Positions 11,997 to 23,847 of a stretch of DNA of 64,000 nucleotides are shown here, in pieces (the first letter of the stretch is position 1; each line of letters opens with the position of its first letter). The position numbers were made by a program, and so were the translations under genes. The notes below the pieces were generated by a model that searched no databases, had not been told where the DNA came from, and saw nothing but the letters and a program-made list of their open reading frames with translations. The stretch is taken from assembly GCA_030549495.1 (NCBI GenBank), contig JAUIRK010000185.1, positions 558,001 to 622,000 on the forward strand, written 5' to 3'. This stretch comes from Nectonema munidae. Taxonomy: Eukaryota; Nematomorpha; Nectonematoida; Nectonematidae.

Positions 11997-13213
11997 CTAA
12001 ATATTTTTTAAACTCAAATAATTGATATTTCTAAATTTCACTTGCATATTTTTAATACTGGGAATGAATGCTATTTGATTGAAGCTATGAAAATTGAAAT
12101 AAATATTAGCATTAATTACAGCTTCTTTTATAACCGCGTTGTGATTTGTCAGAAAACCGCGTGTGTTGTACGTATCTAAAAAAATTTCAGGTACTCTAAA
12201 AAGTCAATGATGGCTTTAATCTCAGTATTTTTAAGCTTAAGATTTTTAATATTTAACAAGAAAAAATTCGGTTAATATATGTTTGTTGGAAATATATTTC
12301 GTATACAAGGAAGAATAAAGATAGATCATGAATTTTATATCAAAGAACGTTAAAATTTTAAATTTTAAATCAAAATAGAGTTTATCAGATATTCATGGTA
12401 TATATTTAAGTTTATTTTAGTAATTTTATATCTCATTAAATTTTAAAAAAATAATATTTTTAATTTATTTTGTTGGTGTAGGCTTACATTTAGATAAAAA
12501 AAATAAATTTTAACTAATATATATTTTTGAATACTTGCTTCATGTTATGCCCTAGATATGCAGTATAAAGATATATACATATACATATCCACTGATTTAA
12601 TGTTGTAAATATTAGAAAGTTAAGCTTACCGTGTTATGAATGTTAATCCTGAAGATGTGTTCAATGAGAAGTAAGACAAACAAACTTTTAACGTCCAACT
12701 TATCAATTTTATGACTTGTTATGAGATTGTGAAGCAGGTCATAAAAGTTTTTATTATTACTTTTCGTAATATCAATGTCTTTATAAAAATTAATCAAAAT
12801 TTGATTTTTTTCAAACTTTCGGAAAATCTGGAAAAATAAGATATATTAAAATATATTTAAATAAATCAAAAAAATAACTTCATCTGTTTCACATTTAAGA
12901 ACTTCATATTGATTCTTCATATATAAAATAGTATTTTGACATTGATTTATAACTTGTTTGAGATGTTGAACTTGATTTTTAATATGCACACGAGACTCAA
13001 AACAAGCATTGAAAGGTTTTCTTTTAATTTGAGACTAAGATAGATGTTAGATATAAAATATCTAGAAATGGGAATTTTTAATGTTAAAAATAGGGGAAAT
13101 TTTATTACTTTTAATTCTTGATTTTCTCTTTCAACATTTTGAAGCTTAATTTCCATTAAAAAAAGAATTTTTATGACATCATCTTTTTCAAGAGATTTTA
13201 CATAAAGACTCAT
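11997..13213 (-). CDS. unknown multi-exon gene with coiled-coil N-terminus
   Basis: Exon A is 13109-13213 (ATG start, 35 codons), exon B 12879-12995 (39 codons) and exon C 12630-12827 (66 codons). All three join in phase 0. Acceptors (TTGAG, TTCCAG) and the exon C donor (ACG|GTAAGC) are reasonable; the exon B donor (GTTATT) is weak. A fourth segment, 11997-12235, also starts in phase 0 (LKNTEIKAIIDFLEYL) but needs one extra base in the T-run near 12185 to continue into DTYNTRGFLTNHNAVIKEAV and the stop at 11997. Residues 1-70 are heptad-like and Lys/Glu/Gln-rich; the rest looks alpha-helical, about 219 residues in total. I do not recognise the family. The frame break may be a sequencing error, a missed splice or real decay. 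Confidence 0.5.
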
Positions 13214-13503
13214 TTTATAAAATAAAAGAAAATAAAAATTTAAAAATTAAAAAATTTAAATGAAAATGTCATTGACTATATTCGATGAAAAAGTTTTAAA
13301 AAAATAATAATAATAAAAAAATATTATATCATTCAAATTTAGATATAAATATCAGCTAAAAAAATCAATACTATAATAGGGTGAAGTAAATATTAACTGT
13401 TTTAAATTTCTTTAGAAAAAATAATACAACAAACTACCATAGACTTAAATAGATTTATTCCTAAAGGGATAGCATTTAAAATTAAAATAAATAGCGAATA
13501 CTG

Positions 13504-14052
13504 TAGTGGCGTAGTAAAAAATAAAATATGGGGTAGAACAAATGGGCACATTTTTACAAAAAAATAAAAATCTCTAATTTCTCAGAAGCTTAAAAGTCAA
13601 GTGCGATTTTTGAAAAAATTTAAATACTTCATTAATGGAGATAGTTTAATAATTGTTTTAAATTTTTAGGAGATGGAGATGTGCTGCACCATATGCCAGG
13701 TACTGGTTCAGTGCCCGCGCTAAAGCAAAATTTTAAGGGGGGCTGAAATGGGGCAAAGGAACACATTTGCAAAAAATTTATTTCCTATATTACTTTATAT
13801 CCTATATTACTTTGCTGAAAAGCATGAAGTACTTCTGTATAAAAACCTATAGAAATCTCATATTATACATACACATACACCAGCATTTATATAAGATTAT
13901 TGTGTATAATTTTTGCTTATTTATTTTTCCTTTAAAAAGTGCATGGGGCAAACCCAAAAATTTTAGGGGGCAAAGATTAATACAGGGGGGGGGGGGGGCA
14001 CGTGCCCCAAAATTATATAGGTAGCGCGGGCACTGTACTGGCTACATCACTG
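13504..14052. mobile_element. outer hAT-type MITE of the CAGTGGCGTAG family
   Basis: Inverted ends TAGTGGCGTAG (left) and CTACATCACTG (right) are bordered by GAATACTG at 13496-13503 and GAATACTC at 14053-14060, a 7/8 target duplication. A better preserved relative is at 48948-49130. Its right part is interrupted by the MITE at 13709-14035. Confidence 0.7.
13709..14035. mobile_element. inner hAT-type MITE (CAGTGCCCGCGCT ends)
   Basis: The ends CAGTGCCCGCGCTA and TAGCGCGGGCACTG are inverted. Flanks TACTGGTT (13701-13708) and TACTGGCT (14036-14043) form a 7/8 target duplication lying inside the outer MITE. A run of about 14 G sits near the right end. Non-coding. Confidence 0.75.
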
Positions 14053-14696
14053 GAATACTCTAATAACAATTATTGACTCGTAAGCTAAATTGTTTTCTTA
14101 AATTCTATGCTTGCAGATTGTGTAAGCTAAACTGTGAAAATAGACGAGATGACTTTCTTATGTGGGATGTATTCCTTGGATCCGGGATGATAGGTGGTTT
14201 TAAGGTCTAGAATAGGGAATTTTTTGAAAGACAATTAATTTACAAGAAGATTTCGTGGTGTACTTAGATGGCTTACGAAAATTTTTGATAATTTGCATTT
14301 TGTTTTTTATTCAATTTCACTGTTCTACTCTCGTTTCAAAATATACAGCTTTTGTTCCAATAATTAAATTTTCAGAGAGAGTGTGTGTATGTATGCAAGA
14401 TGTGATCCAGCAGATTTTTTTGTCGAAATGATGTATATTCTTGTTTTATATTTTGTATTGAATATTCTTATATGTTTAGCTAAAGAAAAAAAAGAGAGAA
14501 TGACATTTATTTGAACCATTTATAATGATGAATAATTAAGAGAAAATTTAAATATATCAGAGGTCTGGTAAGACTAAGCTTATCGTTTGCTATATACGCT
14601 GGGCTAGTTTATTTTTGAAGAAGCTTTTTAACTTTTTGATAACTAACTTTAATTCTAAAAATTTGAACTAAATTTTAGTTAAAAATAAAAAAAATA

Positions 14697-14840
14697 AAAT
14701 ATTTATTCTTTTCAAATATATCGTTGGCTCTCGTTACTTTTAGAATAGAAAGATAAACTAAGTCTTTCTAATCATTTTTATCAAAATAGGAAACTAAAAT
14801 TAACGGGAGCCAACGATATATTTGAAAAGAATAAATATTT
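14697..14840. repeat. long palindrome, copy 1
   Basis: Arms of 47 bp (14697-14743 and 14794-14840) match with two mismatches around a 50-bp centre. The central part, bounded by ATATATCGTTGGCTC, recurs in reverse orientation at 30127-30240. The outer 19 bp of each arm are not shared with that copy. Confidence 0.8.
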
Positions 14841-14841
14841 T

Positions 14842-15460
14842 TTAATTCATTAAAGAATATTTTTAGATTCTTTGATTTTTTATATTGATTATTATTTGAA
14901 ATATATTATTTAACATCGTGCAAATTGCAAAAATATAAGTTATAACTTTTGTAACATCGTATGAGGTATATCGGATCTTACAACTAACAAAATATGAACA
15001 GAAAGTTTCACATTTTTTGATTTTTGATTAGATTCTTTGATTACAGAATTTTATTTTGATTATTTGACAGATATATTATTTAATATCGTGAAAAAATTGC
15101 AAAAATATAAGTGATAACTTATGTAACATCGTCTTCCTAATGAGGTATATCAAATCTTACATATAGCAAAATTTGAACTGTCAGGTTGGAGATGAACCAT
15201 CGTAGTATACAGGTTGGAGATGAACTATCGTAGTTTACAGGTATATAGGTAATAACTTAGATGGCATTGTCTCCCCGAATGAGGTATATTAAATCTTACA
15301 TCTAGCAAAATATCAGCAGAAAGTTAAACATTGTCTTCCTAGTCATTTGTACATGGAATAGAAACCGTTGTAGTATACAGGTTGGAAATGAATCATCGAA
15401 GTATACAGGTTGGAGATGACACTAAAGTTATTTACACGCGTTCAACCGTACAGGTTATGA
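14842..15460 (+). repeat. tandem-unit repeat, half copy of the foldback family
   Basis: Three diverged units carry GAGGTATAT followed by CTTACA and AGCAAAAT, at about 14963, 15140 and 15281. Within them a 28-bp minisatellite (ACAGGTTGGAGATGAACCAT core) is repeated at 15181-15240 and 15371-15420. The end reads GCGTTCAACCGTACAGGTTA, the same terminus as at 29513 (inverted) and near 32450. Confidence 0.75.
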
Positions 15461-18400
15461 GAATATATCATTACATAATAAAGAAGAGTTTCCTAACACT
15501 TCATACAGAAAAATATTTCTTCAATATTGAACCGAAAATTAAAATTATTTTTTAAAAATCTACAAATAAATTTAGGTTTTGGTAGGAAAGTGGTTTATAA
15601 TGAAAAAAAGATATAAATTTATGAGGTTAATTATTGAGAAAAATTTTGATCTTTTTCTCTTCTCATTTTTTTTTCAGTGAACTTATCAATGCGCAAAAAA
15701 AATCTTTATTTTTAGAAATTAAACCCGCACCTAAAATTTTGGCAAATAATTCAAAATTATAATAAGTAATATAAAAACGAAAGTTACTTTATAAAAAACC
15801 GAAAACTAAAATTTTACAAATAAATTTAGATTCTGATAGTAGAGTGGTTTTATAATTGTGTTGGAAATTGTTATAGATTAAAGGTTAAAATTTCTCAAAA
15901 TGTAACAAGCGTTAAAGTATTCAAAATTAGCAAATATAAAAAATATACACCTCTCTTCTGCTAAAGAAAACTGAAAAATACAAAATTATAAAAAAAACCA
16001 ATTCTATTTGTAATTACAATGGTAATGAAGCCCATTGAATAAGCATCAATTTGAGAGGATGCATGGTCGAATAATTCAAAAGTTATAAGTTATAAGAAAA
16101 TATGTGATAAAATGTATGCACTGAATTGCGATATCTACTTGAGTTAACATAAAACATTCCTCCGCCTTTCAAAAAAATAAATAAATATGCTGCTTTATGA
16201 TCACATATATATGTGGAACTATAATAATGAAAATGACCTCTGATTCAACTTTTAAATATAAATTATAATGTGAGATTGATAGCATTGGTGTGTGATTTCT
16301 TTATCGCACATTGTCGGTATAAATATAACAAATACTCTTCGTTAAAAAACAGTAAAATGCTATTTCTGAACTATTTATAATATAAGAAATCTGTTCTGAA
16401 AGCCCATAAAAAATGCTCTAATTTGGTTTATCGCATGATACATTTGGTTAAGAAATGCGAAAATTATAAGCGTTTTAATATTTGACTAAAATTTCCGATC
16501 CGAACACTACAAATAAACTAAGCGTACACTAGCCGGATAAAATAAAACACAAACGCGTGCTCAAAGAGAGGCGTATGCCAGATAAGAAATCCCTGCGTTC
16601 ACAAACGCGTAATGCAACATATGGTTTCAACGTTATACGATCAGGTGTTATACGAAGCAATGATTAAATTTGCCATCTAAGATAGCGGTAATTTAAAATT
16701 TCTGAAAAATTATTAAAGCTAAAGAAATCAAATCTAGAGTATGAACAAATGGATGAAAAGGCAAAAGAACTTTTATTCATTTCTTTAATAAACTATGATA
16801 AACGCATTTTTTTTCAAACATAATGTCATTTCTACAGATGCAAACCTTATAATGAAAAAAAAACTAGTTTAGAAATGAAACCAGGCCAAAGAAACGTGAA
16901 AAGGTATTAAATCTTTTCCACTGGAAAACTTTAAAACACATTCTTCTTAATTTGTGTCAATATTTTACAAATTTAGAAAGAAAATGACAGAAATTTTTGA
17001 AAATCATAACACGCATTTGGACAGGTGTGCTTCATTCAAATCGTATTTGCTCCTATTTGAAAGATCCAGAATGACAGAAAATATATGAAAAATCAATTTA
17101 TTTTTGATTAAATAAATCTTTTTTTATTAATTTTTAATGATTGTGTGAAAAAGGTTAGCTTTCTCTTGAAATCTCTTTCATTAAGTTAATAATCAGGTTT
17201 TTAGTTGTGAATATACAAGTACTACGTAACGGAAAATTTTTAAATGTTATCTTTCTTTACCCCTTTGGAACACATGTGTAGCTAACCCTCCCAGACGGCT
17301 TGTAGCATTAGAAAATAACATGTAAAAAACAGTTTTTAATATAAAAGTTGAATAATTTACTCGTCTATTTTTGAACAAAACTTTCTATTAAAAATATATT
17401 CACATGAATAGATCGAGAAAAATTTCATAAATTCAAACTATGTTTATGACCATATCTATTATATATGGCTTTTTTATGAAACATAGTTCAAATGATATAT
17501 TTAAATCCTACATTTAAAAAAGTGGTATATGTATCTATTATGATGACGATATGTACATATAAATGACTTCTGCGTGACTAAATTTTAAAATAGCAAAACT
17601 GACATAGCTCAAATTCTATAAAATTTAATATATTATCAGCATATATTTTAAGAGGAATGCCAAATTTATTAAAAAATTATAGGATGGAAGTAGGATTTTA
17701 AATTGCATCAATTTTCTAAAAAAAATATACAGTAGTCTCATAAAACCAGGTGGGTGGAGTATACTTATACTATTGCTTGATTTTTTGTTGTCTTCCAATA
17801 GCTAACAATACTGCTTTTTCGAATAATAACAGACAAGAAAAATGAAGATTATGTTGATGTAATTAATAAACAATTAACAAGCTAATTGTTAGGAACAATT
17901 AACCAAGCTAATTTATATGTGGGAAAAGTGAGAATGAACGTCAACGAGAGAGTTTGGACTTGGCATACAATAACATCAAAATGAAAAAGTTAGTTAATTT
18001 TTTTGAACTTTGTTATCAATGTGAAGGGCGATATATAGATGATTTATTTTCTCAATTTCAGCACTTCTTCTTTAAATGTAGAAGAAATCGAACTTTAAAA
18101 CCTAGATTTAACTTCTAAATATTATGCTTTCCTAATCTTTTGGTTATTTCATTAATTTTATTCTCAAAATGTATTAGTAAAATGTTATATGTATCAGATC
18201 AAAATACTTGTTATGATGATAAATAATGTAAAACATAAAAAAAAATAAAATTTATTCATTATATATTTATACAAATGTTATCTTTAATTGAAATATTCAC
18301 ATTCACTTGAAATTCATAGCATTTGTGGAAACAGTGTTTCAAGATAATTTCAATCATTATTCCTTAAAACTCTAAAAAATTAAGAAATGTATACTTATTG

Positions 18401-18672
18401 TAAAAACACAAAAAAATTAAATTTAAATAACTTACATTTTTCACAAATTAAATTATAGAAATTATTATTAGTTTGGAGAAAACAGAATGATTGACAATTC
18501 GATGATTGAAAATAACTCAGTTATGGTATTGTAAACAAATTACTAAATAAAATAGTAAAAATAAATAAGGTTAAGATTAGTTTTAAGATAAATAATACTC
18601 TTAGAGAAATAAAATATTAAAAAAATACAAACTAACAAGATTTTTTTTAAAAAATGGAAAAGAAAGTCAAAT
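15461..18672. other. long AT-rich stretch without recognisable genes
   Basis: Two related segments near 15535-15660 and 15790-15900 share a CTACAAATAAATTTAG-like core and GTGGTTT, suggesting an old direct duplication. Otherwise I found no coding, RNA or clear transposon signal. Confidence 0.35.
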
Positions 18673-19310
18673 TTGAATATCACTTTTAACAAAAATTATT
18701 CCAATATAATCATTAGAAACTGTCGTCTCACAGCGAGGGGAAACATTTTATTCGAATTTGATGATAGTGATTTAACTAAATTAGTTGAAGAAAACTGGTC
18801 TTCTTGTTATTTTGGGGGAGATACGGGAAGAATACCGGGAGAAACAAACACTTTTGGATTCATAAGACACGTTGTTGATGATATTGACGAAAAAGTTGTA
18901 CAGGCTGAAATAACCGAAATGTTTCCAAATGCATCTTGTGAATTTTTAAGCGCAAAACTGATAATAAGTTCACTGAGACAATCAAAGTTGATTTCAAAAC
19001 AAGAGAAGCTCTCTAAAGCACAATCGAAAATGGCATTCAGTTTTGAAGTCAGCGATATCTTGTGTATGAGTTCATTTGAAAACACATGGTAGTACTCTGT
19101 AGCCGTTGTCAAGGTTAAGGTCTCTTACACCGTTTTTGTAAAAAAAAGCTTTCAAATGCGGAAAATGTTCTGAGCCCTCTGAAACAAATTCGTGCTCGTT
19201 GGTTAGCGATTTCAAATGTCCACATTGCTCTGACAAACACAAAGCTGGTTCTAGGGAATGCAAGGTGTTCAAGCAAAAAACCAAATTCTTTTCATCTCAT
19301 TTAAAAATTA
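18673..19310 (+). pseudogene. LINE ORF1 with three CCHC knuckles
   Basis: The N-terminal part is open (TGRIPGETNTFGFIRHVVDD and onward). Three cysteine clusters follow in a shifted frame: CSRCQG..GLLHRFC, then KCGKCSEPSETNSC, then CPHCSDKHKAGSRECKVF. Such triple knuckles are typical of nucleic-acid-binding ORF1 proteins of Jockey/I-like LINEs. A frame change near 18980-19090 and a stop in the first knuckle break it. Confidence 0.7.
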
Positions 19311-19313
19311 TCA

Positions 19314-20277
19314 ATGAAAATTTCAAATTCTATATACTCAACGATGTTTAACAAAATATGTTCTGTTAATGTCTGCGGCGTATCCCATAGAACTCAACAC
19401 ATGCTCAACAAATTTATTTACGACAATAATATCTTAATTCTAGGTATCCAAGAAATAGGAAAAGTCTCAAACTTAGAAGCCATCCATGACATGTCAGTTT
19501 ACACAGACACAAACATGCAAAGCAACAAAAGAAATGCCCTTTTAATTAGGAATGGTATAAAGTTTTCACAACTTACTGAAATATCCAAACTTTCGAAAAA
19601 TATAGATAGCGTTTGGGGGGTAATGTCTCTCAATAACGAACGTTTCATTGTCGGCAACGTATACCTGAAGCTTAACTACCCCTAAGGAATTGATGAACTC
19701 TGTAAAATGCTAGATCTTGCATACTCTCTTAACCGAAATTATAAATGTAAGGGACTTATAGTTATGGGTGACTTCAACTTCAGACATACCCTATGGAATG
19801 ACAATACCAACAATAAATACGGCGAAAAATTAGTAGAGAATATTGATTTAAGTAGATTCAACATTGTATCCCAACATTCTAACACTTTAATCTCTACAAA
19901 TGGAGGAAGTCTAATTGACTTCTTCATTTGCACAAACTCTGTTAATCATTACTTTCAAAAAGTTTTTGTTGACGAAACGTTTTGTATAAATACAAGAGCA
20001 CCATCGAGGGGGCACTTGCCAGTTCTTTCTATATTCTCAGTATGCTTTCACAAATCAAAAAGTGCAAAAACGTGATATAGAATCTATCGACTGGGACAAG
20101 TGGAAAGAAGATATAGATGCAACCCTCAATTTGTCTTATATCTCAACATTTTGTAATAATGACACTAGCGCTGACAAGAAATTGCGAGTTGTAATTTTTC
20201 AAGCAATCAACACAATCAGCATAAGCACTGCAGGTTTAAAACGATCTCTGTTCAAACAAACCATACTGGACCCCTGA
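19314..20277 (+). pseudogene. LINE APE endonuclease domain
   Basis: Conserved blocks are LGIQEIGK (the catalytic Glu region), MGDFNFRHTLW (the GDFN block), GGSLIDFFICT and RGHLPVLSIF (normally SDHLPV). The domain nicks target DNA for reverse transcription. It is split by a stop just after 19679 and by another at 20073, after which the linker toward the RT continues in another frame to 20277. Confidence 0.8.
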
Positions 20278-20559
20278 GCTGATGTTCGCTTTGAAGGAAA
20301 TGAAGATCGCTCTCAAAAAATACCTGCATCGAAACACCGAATTGGCACTTGAGAATTATTGTGAAGCTAAAATAACTTTGAATCTTTACGAGTAGAAACC
20401 TTTAGAAAGTTCACGATCAAACAATCAGAAAAGTTCAACGTTACTCAAGGCAAACGCGATCTCTGCATTGAGTCTCCCCTTCACATTATGCCTAAATAGA
20501 GGCGAGTAGATATGGAGGACATTAAAATTAATATTTATCAAAAAAACAGGAAAGGAATC

Positions 20560-21215
20560 TTACGACAGAGTTGATTCATATAGGCCGATTAGTATAACTC
20601 CTCAGATCGGTAAGTTATTCGAAAGAATGCTTGCACATCGCCTTGAATCATTTTTGAACCTCTTGCTTCTTGATGATCCAACACAAGAAGGCTTTATTAA
20701 AAATAAAAGTTCACTCAGATACTTACACCGTCTTTTGGCAGAAGTAAAGAACGATATAAATCATAGCATGTCCACAACGTGTCTTTTTTTAGACTTCGAA
20801 AAAACTTTTGATAGCATATGGAAATCTGGCCTAATGGTAAAGCTATGGAACACAGGCATTCATGTAAAATTCCTGAAATGTATCAACAGTTTTTTATTTG
20901 ATCAAAGAATTCAAATTTACGTAAATGATGTTGCTGGATTTATTCGAGGATCTTCACCATACGGTGTTCCACAGGGATCCATTTTCATCAAGCATAAAAT
21001 TAATAGTCATAAAATTTAATATAAATTTTTTTTTATTTTTAATAGTCATAAAATTTAATATAAATAAAAGTGAAATTTTATGTTTCTGTTCCAGCAACAT
21101 AGACGTTCTTCCAATTTCCTTCGACATCAAATACAATGAAAAAATCTTGCTAACTGATACTATAAAAGTCCTGGGTGTAACAATTGATAATAAACTATCA
21201 ATTGACGTCAACTAA
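20560..21215 (+). pseudogene. LINE reverse transcriptase, core deleted
   Basis: Block order is SYRPISITPQIGKLFERMLA, then LFLDFEKTFDSIWKSGL (motif A), then SSPYGVPQGSI (motif B). Motif C (YADD) is missing. In its place is a duplicated AT-rich stretch (AATAGTCATAAAATTTAATA twice, near 21000 and 21040). The thumb-side peptide NKSEILCF...KVLGVTIDN follows. Polymerase activity is not possible. Confidence 0.8.
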
Positions 21216-21217
21216 AA

Positions 21218-21949
21218 GTGGGAGGGGGGGGGGGGGTATCCAAAGTTGACATAAGTCGATTTTCCTTTTCTACTTCCTTCAAATATATCACTTTTTTCCC
21301 AGACTCGCAAAATTTAATTATTGATCTAAAACTTGAAAACAAAATCTCACACTCAACTTTTAGTTTAGCAAGCAAACTTATTCACCTATCTAATCAATTT
21401 GAATTAAAAATTGTTTGGTGCCCAGCTCATTCTAGCTGTTTCGAAAACTACCTTGTAGATTACGTTGCAAAATCAAGAATCTCCGATTCACAGATCCTAC
21501 CCCTATTTTCTCTACCCATCTCCACTTTTACAAACACCATAACTAACTCTACACTACTACAGTGGCAACAATCTATTGACTCAACCATCACATCACTTCC
21601 GACATCTATGCCATTATCACAACTCATTTTAAACAAACACTTTCACTCACTCCCTCTGAACATCATTCGCTTGCTCTCATCTCATTGCTCTTGTAATGCA
21701 TATTTCTTCAAATTTAAACTTCACGCAAACCCTTTCTGTCGTTTTAGCTCTCCGTACATTGAAACACCTATACATATTCTCCTTTATTGTCCAATATTTC
21801 ATTTTCACCGACACCAACTCCTTGAAAAAAGCCGTTACTTTTTTAAAGATATTCCATCCTCTCTACATGATCTTCTACAACACCCATTACTCATCAAACA
21901 TCTCTCTCTTCTCATAACCAGAATCGAACCAATACTCTCTGTAAACTAA
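21218..21949 (+). pseudogene. LINE RNase H and C-terminal zinc motif
   Basis: A 243-codon open frame holds PDSQNLIIDLKL (normally SDSQ), KIVWCPAHSSCFENYLVDYV (the W-x-PGHSG...GNE-AD-x-AK block) and a C-terminal ETPIHILLYCPIF (the TxxHxLxxCP knuckle). The first RNase H motifs are missing, so the domain is N-terminally truncated. The frame itself has no stops, which suggests it is younger than, or separate from, the broken RT upstream. Confidence 0.7.
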
Positions 21950-22190
21950 ACACTCAATCCTCCCCCAAATATCTAATCACAATAAGCCATTATCATCACT
22001 AACCCATACATTCTACAAAACAGTCTAGTATCTACATCCATGAAAATCTTCCAAATTTTTCTTTTATATTTCAGAATGATCCACAAAGACTAAACTCACA
22101 CTTTGAAAACTAAATTCCAGCAGACTTGCAAGCATATCAGCTCCAGCTGGAAAGTGCTTAGAAATCTCTATACCTACCTACCTACTATAT

Positions 22191-23407
22191 ACAAATTTAA
22201 GGGTTCCCTATATTGAATTATTTGATTAAGCATTATTTTTCAAAAATTTTCATATCAAAATAGGCCTGAAATCTTCAATTTTACACAGGAAAGGTGGAAA
22301 TAATTTAATATATTTAATTAAAATAACTTAGATTTTTATGTGTGTAAACATTTCTTATGAATAAATTATATATTTAATATACTAGAGATTATTTCTCTGT
22401 TGAAAAATGAGAGAGATAGAGATAGATTATGTTTGAATTATCACATATAATATAATGCATATCTTAAATTATTCATAAAAAGTAATGTAATGAAACAAAT
22501 AAAATAAAATATTGACAATGTGACATACAAATTTATGTATAGTTACAATGGAGTGTTTTATCGAGAAAGCAATTATGCCACTTGTGATAAGAGGCTTAGT
22601 GCTGTATCTAACCAATAATAGAAAACCAGTATCAAATTTGTTTCGTGTACTATGAAACCTTACTTTAATATATTTAGTCTTATTTTATATATTTCTAAAA
22701 AACTTTTTAAAATATATAAATCAAATTTTTCTTATTTATTTTATTTTTATTATTCGGACATTATTTAATCAATATAAAGATTAAGTTTTTCCTTGAACTT
22801 ATACGTAACAAAAGGTTGGCATCTATTTATTTTTCTTTCCATGGTACTTCATTTATTGATAAATTTTTTATAACAGTTTCAAAATATATTATTTAAATAT
22901 ATGAAAATATATCCTAATGTCTCACTGATTTGTTTGATCAACCTTTTTATTCTTTTTATAGGAAATATTCTGATTTGATTTTTTATTCTCATCTTATTTT
23001 TGAAGTTTAAATGTCTTTATAAAGTTTCTTTTAATAATATTTTTATAGAAAGCTAATTTGTGGTTATCCTTATTAGATGTATAATCATGTAATTTTTTAA
23101 ATTTAAAATGTAGTTCTTTAGGAGAACTTAGTAAACTTTTGCTTCTAAAATAAAATTTGTTAATTAAATTAAACCATTTTTAATTATCTGATATGAATCT
23201 GTATTTTGAGAAGTTTTGCTGAATAGTGCTAACCTTGTTTTTGCCAACGTATTCGGCAGGTATATTCGGAATAATCTCAATTTCCAGAACTTTGCAAGAA
23301 ATGTGAAAGATCGATTTCTTCGATTAGGCATTAGAGTTCTTTTTTTATTGTTCACAAATTTTATCAGCCAAGCTAATTTACAAATTAAAGTTTTTACTAG
23401 AGCTATA
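22191..23407. other. AT-rich DNA with a SINE remnant
   Basis: At 22546-22625 there is a shortened, decayed relative of the SINE body at 7343-7485 (GTGTTTTATCGAGAAAGCA and GTATCTAACCAA are shared). The tRNA-like box B is lost. Nothing else was recognised. Confidence 0.4.
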
Positions 23408-23587
23408 ATGAGTAAAAGAACCTTGTAATTTATGCATATAAGAAACCTCATTTAGCTCTTAGCCAAATGTGCAAGCTTACTCATGGAGCTCTCTACCGTA
23501 CTGTGGCTGATACTACCCTTAATCGTCCGAAACTTCCACACCTTAACGATATGAGAAATTTTGAACTAAAAATTTTTACTTAGCTTC
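23408..23587 (+). other. unidentified coding-like segment
   Basis: After a stop at 23411 a frame runs to TAG near 23581, including ALSQMCKLTHGALYRTVADT and LNRPKLPHLNDMRNFELKIF. Base use is richer in G/C and third-position variety than the flanks, which suggests past coding selection. I do not recognise the family. It could be a transposon ORF fragment or a host exon. Confidence 0.35.
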
Positions 23588-23708
23588 AAATAAAAATGCT
23601 TTTATAGAGGACTGCCTACGCTGATATTCCGAAATTTTTTATTTCGAAAATTATTTTATTGTTTTCTTTTGGTACGTTTTTCAAAGTTTTCATTATTTTT
23701 TTTGTTAT

Positions 23709-23847
23709 TTAACCAATTAAGTCCCAATGTTACCATTTGGGAACATAAGTAATTTCATCTTCGTCTGCTATTTTCAATGACTTTGAATATAAATCGTCTG
23801 CGTTTTTTTTAGATATCGTCTGATTTATATGGTACATAATGGGTTAA
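23709..23847. mobile_element. TTAA-flanked mini-element, copy D
   Basis: TTAA at 23709 and 23844. Ends are ACCAATTAAGTCCC and TACATAATGGG. The interior has CGTCTGC, CGTCTGCG and CGTCTGAT boxes (complement of GCAGACGA). Nearly the same as copy E (29223-29359) and the inverse of copy G (52487-52623). Confidence 0.7.

Larger units (their letters stand above)
18673..22190 (+). mobile_element. broken non-LTR retrotransposon (LINE, APE type)
   Basis: In order on the + strand lie an ORF1 with CCHC zinc knuckles, an APE endonuclease, part of an RT, and an RNase H with a 3' zinc-knuckle motif. This layout fits the Jockey/I group; RNase H points to an I-like or related clade. A 3' tail with a short CTAC repeat follows near 22180. 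Frames are interrupted several times and the RT lacks its catalytic block. The RNase H part starts after a G-run at 21223 and has different base use (C-rich, G-poor), so it may come from another element. Confidence 0.85.

Noticed and set aside
18807-19284. Minus-strand open frames over the LINE ORF1
   Set aside because: They are shadows of the + strand ORF1 and its zinc-knuckle region.
23164-23451. 95-codon minus-strand frame
   Set aside because: No family likeness; overlapping + strand frames are equally open, so chance is likely.
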